From Aminipila sp047974845 (lineage in GTDB: Bacteria > Bacillota > Clostridia > Peptostreptococcales > Anaerovoracaceae): a stretch of 41,875 nt of DNA. The translations under genes were made by a program, and so were the position numbers. The stretch is from NCBI GenBank assembly GCA_047974845.1, contig JBKECQ010000042.1, positions 1 to 41,875 of the forward strand, written 5' to 3'. The notes below the pieces were generated by a model. It ran no database searches and was not told the DNA's origin. It saw only the letters and a list, made by a program, of their open reading frames with translations. Shown piece by piece: positions 1-8,149 of this stretch. The stretch's first letter is position 1. Every line of letters starts with the position of its first letter.

Positions 1-36
1 TAATGGCTTTTTATCGTTCTTAGACAGGAGGGCTTG

Positions 37-147
37 ATGGCAACAGTCAACTACATTCCCTACAAAAAGCAGTCACCATTCACCATCGGACTGCTCGACG
101 ATGTCATCGAGCAACCTGCCATAAGAGGACAGCAAGAAGTAGCTTAG
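37..147 (+). CDS. Small 36-aa protein of a GC-richer element tail
   Basis: A short reading frame starts at ATG 37, a few bases after a good AGGAGG site at 26-31, and ends in TAG at 145. It begins MATVNYIPYKKQS, which resembles the first residues of some mobilisation relaxases, but the rest does not continue as one, so it may be a truncated or fused remnant. The base composition is clearly richer in G and C than everything downstream of 240. A strong terminator follows at once. I do not recognise the family with certainty. The element to which it belongs lies to the left of the window. Confidence 0.4.
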   Translation: MATVNYIPYKKQSPFTIGLLDDVIEQPAIRGQQEVA

Positions 148-157
148 AAACAGCAAA

Positions 158-187
158 GGGCAGACAGCGAAAACTCACTGTCTGCCC
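158..187 (+). terminator. Stem-loop after the 36-aa gene
   Basis: A perfect 10-bp stem, GGGCAGACAG paired with CTGTCTGCCC, encloses a 10-nt loop just downstream of the small gene. There is no long T run after it, so it is a stem-loop terminator or transcript end rather than a textbook intrinsic terminator. Confidence 0.6.
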
Positions 188-241
188 AATCCCGAATCGC
201 TTAGCCGTAGTTTAGGAAAATGTCCCTATGGGACTACGACT

Positions 242-580
242 TATGAAATAGTCTTTTATTTTTTGTTTGCATCCACTATCTCCGGAGCAATTCTAACGGG
301 AACTAATTTTGTTATGCCAAATACAAGAGAATTTCTTTTGTTAATTATAATTGGTGTTGTATCCTTACTTGCACAGATATTTTTAACAGGTGCCTTTGGT
401 AATGCAAATGCTGTGGTGGTAGAAGTCGTGCGATACATTGGCATTCTCTTTAATTTGATGTGGGGTTTAGTTATTTTTAATGAATCAATTACTGTGGTTT
501 CTATGTTGGGAGGTATCCTAATTGTTATTGCATCAGTAGTATTGTCGAGAAAGAAAGTGAACACATCCCTAAAAGAGTAA
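242..580 (+). pseudogene. C-terminal fragment of an EamA/DMT-family transporter
   Basis: About 113 codons are open and encode three to four hydrophobic segments typical of the second half of an EamA (drug/metabolite transporter) protein, including the motif GILFNLMWGLVIFNE and a final helix ending in a basic tail (SRKKVN). The family normally has ten helices and about 300 residues, so roughly the first two thirds is absent. There is no ATG or ribosome binding site at the left end; the frame runs from the GC-richer segment directly into transporter sequence near 240. I infer that an insertion or deletion removed the 5' part. Confidence 0.75.
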
Positions 581-1120
581 CATTGTACTACTGAATAATA
601 AGTAGTATTAATTAGAATAAAGTTTGTTATTTTAGGCAAATTTATTACATTTCCAATGGAGTTAAATAGGTTTTTGATGGGGGGAATCGGCATATTGATA
701 AATATTCCTATATCAATAGTGATTTCTATATTTATATTTAGGGTAGTAAGAAGAGTAGAAATATGAGTATAAGCTGTATTCTTATAATACCTATAACAGT
801 ATTTACGGTGCCTTATACACTAAAAAATCCAATAAAATTTAAACATTGGTTAAAGGAAGATGAGTTATTTAAGGCTGTAGAGGTTTTAAAATAAAAATAT
901 AATATCTGTTTTATGAAAGTTGTTAAAAAGATAATCTTAACTAAATATACAATTTAATTGAGACGTTCAATATTTAAGTATTATATAATACTTAACCTAG
1001 GGATAAAGCTTATTAAAAAATGAAGAACACCATTAAAAAAACCTAATGAATTGAAAAGGGCGTTTAAAAACAGAAAAAATATATGGATTAGTCAATTATA
1101 AATAATACTTTGACAGTAGT
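581..1120. other. Gene-poor stretch with two tiny overlapping frames
   Basis: No convincing gene is present. Two small frames, 656-766 (36 aa, hydrophobic, ends RVVRRVEI) and 763-894 (43 aa, begins MSISCILIIPITVF and ends in a lysine-rich tail), overlap by ATGA. Neither has a good ribosome binding site. They look like the decayed remains of one membrane protein gene. From 895 to 1120 I see only AT-rich sequence. Confidence 0.35.
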
Positions 1121-1936
1121 TTAATTTAATTGTATTGAACTAGAAATATAGTAATTGTAATTTTTTTGATTACAATATTTATGTATTTCTTTTTCAGTTG
1201 TATCATTATGACCATACTCAGTTAAATAAACTTGTAGGCCAAAGTCCTTACAAAGTTTTAAGTAATTGAGAAAATATTGTTTTGTTTTTACATTTTGAGG
1301 ATGAAAAGTTCCATCTTTAAAATTAATAGATGTAAATACATTTTCTTGATTGATACCGGTTATTAATCCTTCTAAATCTGAGTTTTTTAATGCTTCTTCA
1401 ACAAAAACATTTCCACCATTTATAATAATAGGTTTATGTAAGTCATTTAGATCTTTTATAATACTTAAAAGTCCCTGATAAATTTCTGGATTCTTAAAGT
1501 AATAATAAACATCTATATTATCAAGGAAGAATCCATCGACACCCTTTAAAGACAATTCTTTTGCCGTATTTATAATATGCTTTTTCCACTTTGGTTTAGA
1601 GATATCTACCCAGCGTTCATCAGGCCACGATTCATATTCACCCAATGTAATGCTTTCAAATTCACTATAAAAATTTCGAAAACTTTCTAGTGAACCAACA
1701 TTTAAATATGTATAAACCATGTTATTGTTCTGAGAATGCAATTTTGAAATATCTGCTATAGTAAAATATTCTGCATCGATAACAACTGTTTTGTATCCTC
1801 TAATTTTTTGTGTGTCTTGGCTATCAAGTCCTATAAACACACCATACGGTTCATTTTTACTGAAATGTTGTAGTGAAGATACAATAGAAAGAGAGCTAAC
1901 AAGAATTATTAATATAGCAATAAACATTTTTTTCAT
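1121..1936 (-). CDS. Secreted GH114-like (TM1410) glycoside hydrolase
   Basis: A 271-aa protein with an N-terminal signal peptide or anchor (MKKMFIAILIILVSSLSIVSS) followed by one (beta/alpha)8-type domain. The segment KGVDGFFLDNIDVY near residues 133-146 is the conserved Asp-containing strand of the GH114 / TM1410 group (endo-alpha-1,4-polygalactosaminidase-like), and VYTYLNVGSLE is the conserved early strand. The family cuts galactosamine-rich polysaccharides; the real substrate here is unknown. It stands alone on the minus strand. A GGAGG lies about 15 nt before the ATG, which is longer than usual, and a second ATG at codon 4 is possible. Confidence 0.8.
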   Translation of the reverse strand: MKKMFIAILIILVSSLSIVSSLQHFSKNEPYGVFIGLDSQDTQKIRGYKTVVIDAEYFTIADISKLHSQNNNMVYTYLNVGSLESFRNFYSEFESITLGEYESWPDERWVDISKPKWKKHIINTAKELSLKGVDGFFLDNIDVYYYFKNPEIYQGLLSIIKDLNDLHKPIIINGGNVFVEEALKNSDLEGLITGINQENVFTSINFKDGTFHPQNVKTKQYFLNYLKLCKDFGLQVYLTEYGHNDTTEKEIHKYCNQKNYNYYISSSIQLN

Positions 1937-2268
1937 GATTGAATAGTATTACCTCCATATAATATAACATATTAATAAGGAAAATTACTTAGAAAATAAT
2001 TAACTCTTGAAATCTTAATTAATATGAATGATTTGATAACATTATTATTTTATTATCAGTATCAAATAATATCAAGTGGACTTAATGAAAATTTCAAAGA
2101 GTAAGTTGGAACAATTTTTTGATAAGTTTAAATTAACTCTAAAATTTCCTTGTTCAGTAGATTAAAAATCCAAAATTATAACTTTAGATAATATAAATAT
2201 TTAAAAATTAATTATTATAAAAATAATATATATATTATTGTGATTAGAGTAATGGACCAAATAGGATA
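1937..2268. other. Intergenic, AT-rich
   Basis: This is the divergent region between the minus-strand hydrolase and the toxin-antitoxin operon. Apart from the plus-strand promoter described next, it is very AT-rich and I see no gene, RNA or repeat in it. Confidence 0.5.
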
Positions 2269-2323
2269 AGGTTAACCTACAAATGAATAAAATATTGATA
2301 ATTAGGTTAATCTATACTATAAT
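2269..2323 (+). promoter_or_regulatory. Promoter of the Fic toxin-antitoxin operon with two operator-like palindromes
   Basis: A -35 box TTGATA (2295-2300) and a -10 box TATAAT (2318-2323) are separated by 17 bp. A palindrome AGGTTAACCT lies upstream at 2269-2278, and a near copy AGGTTAATCT lies at 2304-2313 inside the spacer, 35 bp further on. A repressor on the second box would block the polymerase. The arrangement fits autoregulation by the antitoxin or its complex, which is common for toxin-antitoxin operons; the binding protein is inferred. Confidence 0.65.
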
Positions 2324-2357
2324 AAGAGAAATATATTAACATAGTGAGGTGATATAA

Positions 2358-2882
2358 TTGTCAGCGATTATTATAAATGAATATAAAGAGCTCCTGGCTA
2401 AGAAAAATGAAATAGAGCAAAGACTACCTTATCTTCCGGAAGGATATATTTCTGAGAAAAACATTAAGGGAAAACAGTATTATTATCTTCAAAATAGAAT
2501 AAACGGCAAATTAAGAAGCAAATACTTGAAAGGAAATGAAATAGAAGAAGTAAAGGAGAATGTGGGACTTAGCAAGAAATATAAAGCGGAGCTTCCTCAA
2601 ATTGAAGTGAGGTTAGGAGAGCTGGAACAAGCAGCCAAGCTTATTGATAAAAGTATTGCCAGACAGCTTACATTACTTAAATTATCTTGTGGCATGGACT
2701 CTTTAAGCAATGCTCAAAAATCAAGTAGTGTATCTTTTGCCAATACATTAAATGCAATTGAAGGTGTATATGCAAGTAATACGCTTGAGCAGAACGTTGA
2801 TAAATGGAAAGCAGGGGAGGAAACTTTTATTTCTATTTTTAAATCAACACTAACTATGTATGGCTTTGCTGTGGAGGTATAA
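2358..2882 (+). CDS. Probable Fic antitoxin with DUF6788-like N-terminus
   Basis: A 174-aa soluble protein starting at TTG 2358, six bases after GAGGTGA. Residues 1-80 form a coiled-coil segment followed by the pattern YISEKNIKGKQYYYLQNR and GKLRSKYLKG, typical of a small beta domain seen in DUF6788-type proteins. The last 60 residues are helical and carry ANTLNAIEGV, which resembles the inhibitory helix motif (S/T)xxxE(G/N) of VbhA-type Fic antitoxins, with Leu in the first position. The stop is one base from the Fic start, with the Fic ribosome binding site inside this gene, so the two are translationally coupled. The antitoxin role is inferred from this motif and the pairing. Confidence 0.6.
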   Translation: MSAIIINEYKELLAKKNEIEQRLPYLPEGYISEKNIKGKQYYYLQNRINGKLRSKYLKGNEIEEVKENVGLSKKYKAELPQIEVRLGELEQAAKLIDKSIARQLTLLKLSCGMDSLSNAQKSSSVSFANTLNAIEGVYASNTLEQNVDKWKAGEETFISIFKSTLTMYGFAVEV

Positions 2883-2883
2883 G

Positions 2884-3600
2884 ATGAAGGATCCTTATTT
2901 ATATGAAGATATAGATATATTGAAAAATCTAGCCAATATCAAAGATAGTGACTTGCTGAGAAGAGCAGAGGCAGATATAACAAACTTATCTATGATTGCA
3001 GTCTATAATCAATCTTATAAAGTGTTTGATACTAAAACATTGCAAGAGATTCATCTCAATATATTTGGACAAATTTATGATTGGGCAGGTGAATTTAGAA
3101 CAATTCAAATTGCAAAATATGAAGATGTGCTGGGAGGAGATACGGTTATATACACTTTCCCGAAGCAAATAAAAAAAGAGCTTGATGCTGTAATGAAAGA
3201 AATAAAAAAATTGAAAAGAACAGAAAATAATGATAGCGATATAGTATTTCGCTTAGAGAGAATTATAGCAACAATTTGGCAAATACACCCCTTTAGAGAG
3301 GGCAATACCAGGGTCTGTATTGCATTTGCAGTTTTACTGGCAAAACATCTTGGATTTGAAGTAGACCATGAGCTTTTTAAAACCCATTCAGCATATGTAA
3401 GGAATGCTTTGGTATGGGCATCGCAAGGAATGTACTCAAAGCATGAGTATCTACAGCGTATTTTTGCCGATGCAATTTTAGGGGATGACCTTGACAATAA
3501 AGAATCATCACCATCTAACGACAGGAAGTATGAGAGTATTGGAGAATATAATGTTAAAGAGTATGTGGAGCGCCCACATGAATATGTGAAAGAGAAATAG
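2884..3600 (+). CDS. Fic-domain protein (probable AMP-transferase toxin)
   Basis: A 238-aa Fic protein. I place the start at ATG 2884 because GGAGG at 2873-2877 is six bases away; an upstream TTG at 2860 lacks a site. The Fic core spans about residues 40-200: IHLNIFGQIYDWAGEFRT is the usual helix before the flap, and the active motif HPFREGNTR (His135, Asn141, Arg143) follows. The motif differs from the classical HxFx(D/E)GNGRxxR: Thr replaces the second Gly, and Ile146 stands where the last Arg usually is. Fic enzymes transfer AMP or other phosphate-containing groups to target proteins. The pairing with an upstream antitoxin suggests a class I toxin. The last 35 residues are charged and probably disordered. 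Confidence 0.85.
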   Translation: MKDPYLYEDIDILKNLANIKDSDLLRRAEADITNLSMIAVYNQSYKVFDTKTLQEIHLNIFGQIYDWAGEFRTIQIAKYEDVLGGDTVIYTFPKQIKKELDAVMKEIKKLKRTENNDSDIVFRLERIIATIWQIHPFREGNTRVCIAFAVLLAKHLGFEVDHELFKTHSAYVRNALVWASQGMYSKHEYLQRIFADAILGDDLDNKESSPSNDRKYESIGEYNVKEYVERPHEYVKEK

Positions 3601-3657
3601 AAATGCACAGAAAGTTTTAAAATTAAGGCTTTACAATTGGGGTGGAATAATGAATTC

Positions 3658-3753
3658 ATGGATAGGCTTAAAATATTTATAAATCATAATATTAATTGAA
3701 GTGACTTAATAGAAGAGTCATATAAATTTTTTCAAATAATATCAGAAGAATAA
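3658..3753 (+). pseudogene. Tiny frame interrupted by TGA
   Basis: From ATG 3658 the frame reads MDRLKIFINHNIN, meets TGA at 3697, then continues SDLIEESYKFFQIISEE to a TAA at 3751. The halves read like one small helical protein, and a GGGGTGG lies upstream at 3639-3645, though at a long distance. It may be a decayed small gene that followed fic. Chance cannot be excluded at this length. Confidence 0.25.
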
Positions 3754-3756
3754 ATC

Positions 3757-3792
3757 GGCAGGATGTTTTTTTAACAGTCCTGCCAATTTTTT
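3757..3792 (+). terminator. Intrinsic terminator of the Fic operon
   Basis: The stem GGCAGGA / TCCTGCC (3757-3763 and 3778-3784) is followed by AA and a run of nine T. It closes the plus-strand operon just before the convergent hydrolase gene. Confidence 0.85.
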
Positions 3793-3831
3793 TTTAAGAA
3801 AAATGAAGCAAAATACCATAAGTAGGCTAGT

Positions 3832-4842
3832 TTATCTTATGAAAGTGTCATGCATCCATTGCGAAAAAGCTTCCTTCTCCTCAAGCTGTGGATAGTGGGC
3901 TGAATTTTCATAGATTATAAATTCTTTTTGTGGTGCATTAAGTGTATTAAAGTATTCTTTAGCAGCTTTAACTGATGTCATGTGATCATACTTACCCATA
4001 ATAAAATAGATTGGTACATCAACGCTTTGTACAAGCTCTGTTATTGGGTATTCTGACTGCTCATCCATTAAACTATCCTGAAACCGTGCTATTCCCAAGT
4101 AATATTTGATTATATCCATTAGGTTGTATTCGGGATTAAGAAGTAATCCTGTCAACATATCATTAGTTTCATCAATTTGACGTGCGGCACCACCATATTT
4201 TCTAACATAATTTCGGGGAACAATGATTTGACCCGTTTCAATTGAATCTCTCAAATTCTCTAAATAATACACATCAGACTGATTCTCTCGAAGTTTGGCT
4301 TGCTCAATACAGTAATTTAGATTATCTGTCTCACCGACAATTTTATCTGATACCTGTCCGATACCAATGAAAGCCTCATATAGCTGTGGTTCTTTTGCAA
4401 TAGCTTGCATGGAAATATAGGTTCCATAGGAATGTCCCATCAATATAATTTTTTGATTGTTAAACTTCTTTGAAATATATTCTGATAGCTCAATCAAATC
4501 TTCTGTTAATAGAGAAGGCGATAAATTTGAGTAATCCTCAAAGAAGTGATAAGACTTTCCACTACCTCTTTGATCATAATGTACTATGGTAAATTCTTTT
4601 TCCAAATCATCTTGGTACTTTCGAATATAAGGGATTTCTGAGCAGCAAGGTCCACCATGAACAACTATGATAACAGGGTTATCTTTATTATGACCTCTCG
4701 TCATAACAGCCAAATTCGTTCCGTTTATTTCAATGCCACTTAGTTCACTTATACTGTTTTCTCCAATAATTTTAGGTGTCCATGTTGGAAATATCAGACC
4801 AACAATGACAATTATAATTAATAATAAGCCAATATATTTCAT
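3832..4842 (-). CDS. Membrane-anchored alpha/beta hydrolase (proline iminopeptidase-like)
   Basis: A 336-aa protein with one N-terminal membrane helix (IGLLLIIIVIVGLIFPTW) and an alpha/beta hydrolase domain. The oxyanion-hole segment VVHGGPCC, the strand HYDQRGSGKS and the nucleophile elbow GHSYGT are those of the proline iminopeptidase group; the acid and base are probably in MGKYDHM and NSAHYP near the C-terminus. The substrate cannot be told from sequence. The only AAGGAGG on this strand is about 30 bases before the ATG, with no better start codon between, so the start is uncertain. It appears to be a single-gene transcript. Confidence 0.85.
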   Translation of the reverse strand: MKYIGLLLIIIVIVGLIFPTWTPKIIGENSISELSGIEINGTNLAVMTRGHNKDNPVIIVVHGGPCCSEIPYIRKYQDDLEKEFTIVHYDQRGSGKSYHFFEDYSNLSPSLLTEDLIELSEYISKKFNNQKIILMGHSYGTYISMQAIAKEPQLYEAFIGIGQVSDKIVGETDNLNYCIEQAKLRENQSDVYYLENLRDSIETGQIIVPRNYVRKYGGAARQIDETNDMLTGLLLNPEYNLMDIIKYYLGIARFQDSLMDEQSEYPITELVQSVDVPIYFIMGKYDHMTSVKAAKEYFNTLNAPQKEFIIYENSAHYPQLEEKEAFSQWMHDTFIR

Positions 4843-4899
4843 TATTCTAAATGCTTTATTTTTGATATGACATCCTCCTTGCCTACGCTTATAGCTTAT

Positions 4900-5391
4900 A
4901 GCCTATATTTATAAGTCTGTTTGGTACAAACTATTAAAATCCTTGTGTAATAGTTAAAATTAGCAAAATTATATCATATACAAATATGAGCAGCAACTAA
5001 AGCTTTATTCATATTTGCAGGCTATAATGAGGACTTTAAAATAAGGGTAGAAAATAGTAATAAAAAGGCAAAGTATAGATTTGAGAATTGAAATTTGTAT
5101 TTTTTTGTCGACAGGCTCAAATGGCATGAGGTCGATTTTTGGTGTATCATGGAAATATACAATGAATGTATAAAGGTTGGAAGGTGGATTGTAGGAATAA
5201 TTGTAAGTGATAACTTACACTGAACTTAGGTAGATATGCTAAATATGCAGTTATGCCAATAATATTTTTTTAGAGAAAACGTTTATAAGTTATCTAAGCT
5301 AAATCATCATTTGGATTACTAGTTACGTGTGTTTAAAGATAGGATTTAGAGGTTACCTTACTTATATAATTAAGTAAAGTGAGGTAGTTAA
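4900..5391. other. Intergenic region with two hairpins before the integrase relic
   Basis: No gene is seen. A perfect inverted repeat TGTAAGT-gata-ACTTACA lies at 5202-5219. A second, TTACTTA-tataat-TAAGTAA (5358-5377), lies directly before the GAGGT ribosome binding site of the next gene, so it could affect its translation. The rest is AT-rich without a recognisable signal. Confidence 0.5.
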
Positions 5392-6012
5392 ATGAATCGA
5401 AATTTTATAAATAAAGTACTTCAAACTATGGCAGAAGAATTAACAGAATATCAATTAAGGTTGTTGGAAGGTACATTGTGGAGTTGTAGTGAGTTGTTTA
5501 CTCTTAATGGTGAGCATTCCCCAATAGAAGATGTTACACAAGGTAATCTTAACCTATTTGAGATATTTATTGCATCAAAAAGAATAGAAGGATGTTCTGA
5601 GAAAACTATAGAGTACTACCAAAGGACAATGGCAATATTCTTTCAATATGTAGCTCAAGATATTAAGAAGATTGACACTGATATTATTAGAAATTATTTA
5701 GCACAATATCAGCTTAAGCGAAATGTAAGTAAAACTACATTAGATAATGTCAGGAGAATTTTATCAACCTTCTTTAAATGGCTTGAGGAAGAAGATTATA
5801 TTGTAAGAAGCCCTATGAAACGAATTCATCGTGTAAAAGAAGATAAACTGATAAAAACCACTTTCACAGATGAAGATATTGAATTAATGAGAGATGCTTG
5901 TTCCAATTCAAGAGACGTTGCAATAATTAGAAATAATTTATTGCCTAAATTAATGTCAGGAGAAATCAACTTCGACAGTTTTAATCTAACGTTGGTATTA
6001 GTTATTTTCTGA
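5392..6012 (+). pseudogene. Chimeric relic: tyrosine recombinase N-terminus joined to HsdS C-terminus
   Basis: The 206-aa frame is intact but made of two unrelated pieces. Residues 1 to about 180 are the N-terminal part of a XerC/D-like tyrosine recombinase: a SAM-like core-binding domain (FIASKRIEGCSEKTIEYYQR, RRILSTFFKWLEEEDYI, SPMKRI) and the start of the catalytic domain (FTDEDIELMRDAC, DVAII). At DVAII the sequence changes to RNNLLPKLMSGEINFDSFN, which is the typical C-terminal end of a type I restriction specificity subunit (HsdS). All catalytic Arg/His/Tyr residues of the recombinase are missing, so it cannot recombine DNA. Such integrases often lie beside hsdS genes and shuffle them; I infer that deletion removed the rest of such a locus. 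Confidence 0.75.
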
Positions 6013-6045
6013 CTATTAAAATGTAAAAATATGCAAAGGGCTTTA

Positions 6046-6948
6046 ATGTTAAGTAGAATTGATATACAAAATGAACTTGGTAATTAAATCAATATTTTCC
6101 CATTAAATTTAAAAAATTTTAAAGAGAATTCTATTAATTTATGTGCAGGTTATTATGCTTGGACATTTGAAAATGGCATAGTATATTATTGTAAATCAAG
6201 AAAAGAGTTTTCATTATTAAAAAATACTGAATTTTGTGAAGAACATAAGTTAAGTAAGAGAAAAAGTGCGATTATCAGAATTAATCAAAAAGAGCAATAC
6301 ATAATATTATTACCACAAGCTACAACATTAATTGAAACTAAAGAAATTCTTGCAACTGGTTCGAATATAGGGGGTACATATCATTCTAAAGTAGGTATGG
6401 TATCTCAAGGGATCGGTCATATTGGCACAATGTTAGGGCCTAATTTCTCTGGTAATTCATTGATTGCACTTCATAATGTTACAAAGAACTTGATTGTACT
6501 AAAAGTTGGTGAATCATTTGTATCTGTTGTCTTTCATTATTTAGATACACCAATTATTGAAAAAAATCCAACTGTATCTGGTCATGTTGACAAGATGTCA
6601 GAACTAGGTATTACTCTATCAAAATCACAACGTGAAGATTTAGCTGCAGATTGGAAAGGAGATTTGGAAAAAGTACGAGAAAAAATGATGGATAGTAAGG
6701 AGTTTAAAGAACTGCAGGAAAGAGTAAAAAAACAGAGAATACAAAAATTAAAACTTCTTATAAACAAAAAAAATATATTTATATTGTTAATACTTATATT
6801 AATTATAACCACATTAATTTCAGTATCATATTGGTTAGATAATAGGTTTAATACAAATGATTGGAGTAACCGTTGTTGGAATATAGTGGGTTCAGGGGTG
6901 TTAGTTACAATTATAGGGGGACTTATAAAAAGTCTAAAAAAATGCTAA
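6046..6948 (+). pseudogene. dCTP deaminase/dUTPase-fold protein with C-terminal membrane helices, nonsense mutation
   Basis: From ATG 6046 (AAAGGG six bases before) the frame reads MLSRIDIQNELGN and hits TAA at 6085, then stays open to 6948; no ATG lies between 6088 and 6396. Read through, it gives about 300 residues. The N-terminus (LSRIDI, then INIFPLNLKNFKENSINL) and the segment GHIGTMLGPNFSGNSLIALHN match the layout of the dCTP deaminase / dUTPase fold, where DPGFxG is the common motif. The usual catalytic residues are not obvious. A coiled coil and two membrane segments (near 6775-6835 and 6880-6930) form the tail. A single base change from AAA to TAA would explain the break. The remnant from ATG 6397 (183 aa) could still be made but lacks half the domain. 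Confidence 0.6.
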
Positions 6949-7048
6949 AAACGACATAGAGTAATTAAATCAGTTTGATTACATAAGTAGAGCTAGAAAG
7001 GTAATGATTTGTGGAATGATGAACAATTGCTCAGAAAGGATGTAAAAT

Positions 7049-7618
7049 ATGACTCGTGAGGAATTTTTGAACATTTGGAATTACTACTTGGTACTTGAAG
7101 GTGATCTCTCTAGTACATCAAGATTTGTAGAACCTACACAAAAAGATGTATTTTCATTTGAATTCTTAAAAATAATAATTCTTTCATGTAGCGAACTTGA
7201 AACTACATTTAAGTATATTTGTGAAGAAATTTCAGGGAGTAAAGATAATGCAGGAAATATTGGTCAATATAAAAACGTTATTCTTAAGAACTTTCCACAG
7301 ATAACTGAGGCTACAGTGAAGATATATAGAATACAGGAATCTATATTACCATTTCAAAACTGGAAAAGTGGAACATTAAGTTGGTGGAATGCATATCAAG
7401 ACATTAAACACAATAGGGGACAAGCTTTTCAGAACGCAACATATTGGAATGCTGTATATGCTTTGTCTGCCTTGTATATTTTGATTTTTTATCTATCACA
7501 AATTACTGGTTTTGAATTCAACGATAGTGAATCAAAATATTTACATTCTGAATATTCTAGCCAATTTTTAGTTTGTAGAGCACCTAAAAAGCTTCCAGGT
7601 TTTGAAGGCTATTGTTGA
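7049..7618 (+). CDS. HEPN-like protein, first unit of the cassette array
   Basis: A 189-aa mostly helical protein; ATG 7049 follows AAAGGA by eight bases. SCSELETTFKYICEEI and WWNAYQDIKHNRGQAFQNAT, then a hydrophobic helix WNAVYALSALYILIFYL, give the four-helix pattern and the polar Asp-His-Asn-Arg cluster seen in HEPN-type proteins of defence systems. HEPN domains are often RNases; the strict R-x4-6-H motif is not clear here, so activity is uncertain. It stands alone, and the first full copy of the dispersed repeat follows it. No name can be given. Confidence 0.5.
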   Translation: MTREEFLNIWNYYLVLEGDLSSTSRFVEPTQKDVFSFEFLKIIILSCSELETTFKYICEEISGSKDNAGNIGQYKNVILKNFPQITEATVKIYRIQESILPFQNWKSGTLSWWNAYQDIKHNRGQAFQNATYWNAVYALSALYILIFYLSQITGFEFNDSESKYLHSEYSSQFLVCRAPKKLPGFEGYC

Positions 7619-7704
7619 AATATAACAGCTATGTATTGTAGTAATAATGGGAAGATAAATCTCTAGAAAAAGCTATATTATAACAAAATAGGATAGCAAT
7701 TTGC

Positions 7705-7759
7705 TTATAAGATAATAACCTAAATTGGGAGTTGATGATTGTTATAGGTTCCAATAATG
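7705..7759. repeat. Dispersed cassette repeat, copy A
   Basis: This copy reads TTATAAGATAATAACC then TAAATTGGGAGTTGATGATT and TATAGGTTCCAATAATG. The arms AACCTA (7717-7722) and TAGGTT (7745-7750) pair perfectly, and ATTGG / CCAAT forms a second possible pairing. The left arm differs from the other copies (CCTAA, not GCTAA). An isolated piece similar to the repeat's right end (GTAGTAATAATGGGAAGAT, 7638-7656) lies between the HEPN-like gene and this copy. Confidence 0.8.
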
Positions 7760-7871
7760 TTTAGTAAATATAATCAAAAGAATAATTATGGCAGGTTAGG
7801 ATTACAATGCATAATAGCAATTTGGGAAATAAATATGTACTCAAGATTCTATTTTTTAGACAGGTATTGTA

Positions 7872-8039
7872 ATGAAATTTTTAAAAAGGCATATAAAAGT
7901 TGGCAAAATTAAATATATAATTCTAATAATTTTTTTAGTTGGGCTATTTGGATTGGAATGTTATTATTCAATACTTTCTAATCAATTAATTGGAAAGCAC
8001 AAAATTACTAATGATGAGATAAATACAATTAAAATTTAA
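7872..8039 (+). CDS. 55-aa single-pass membrane peptide
   Basis: A small frame from ATG 7872 to TAA 8037-8039 encodes a basic N-terminus (MKFLKRHIKVGKIKY), one membrane helix (IILIIFLVGLFGLECYY) and a short polar tail. It is the only frame between repeat copies A and B, so it occupies a whole cassette. The ribosome binding site is weak. It could be a toxin-like membrane peptide or the remains of a larger gene; the regular signal-anchor shape argues for a real product. Confidence 0.4.
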   Translation: MKFLKRHIKVGKIKYIILIIFLVGLFGLECYYSILSNQLIGKHKITNDEINTIKI

Positions 8040-8121
8040 TAGGATAAAGAATCAATAATTATTTGATAAGAAAAACTACGCTTAATGATTAGGAAGTTAT
8101 CCGAGGTCAGGCAAAAATCAA

Positions 8122-8141
8122 TCTAATATATATTTATTAGA
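8122..8141 (+). terminator. AT-rich stem-loop before repeat copy B
   Basis: The arms TCTAATA (8122-8128) and TATTAGA (8135-8141) pair around a 6-nt loop and are followed by TTTGATTT. It may end the transcript of the small membrane peptide. The stem has only one G-C pair, so strength is doubtful. Confidence 0.35.
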
Positions 8142-8149
8142 TTTGATTT

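Noticed and set aside
256..693. 145-aa frame on the minus strand
   Set aside because: It is the antisense of the transporter fragment, which has clear membrane-helix sequence in the plus frame.
3658..3753. Selenocysteine or stop read-through at TGA 3697
   Set aside because: The frame is too short and no supporting structure is seen; decay or chance is simpler.
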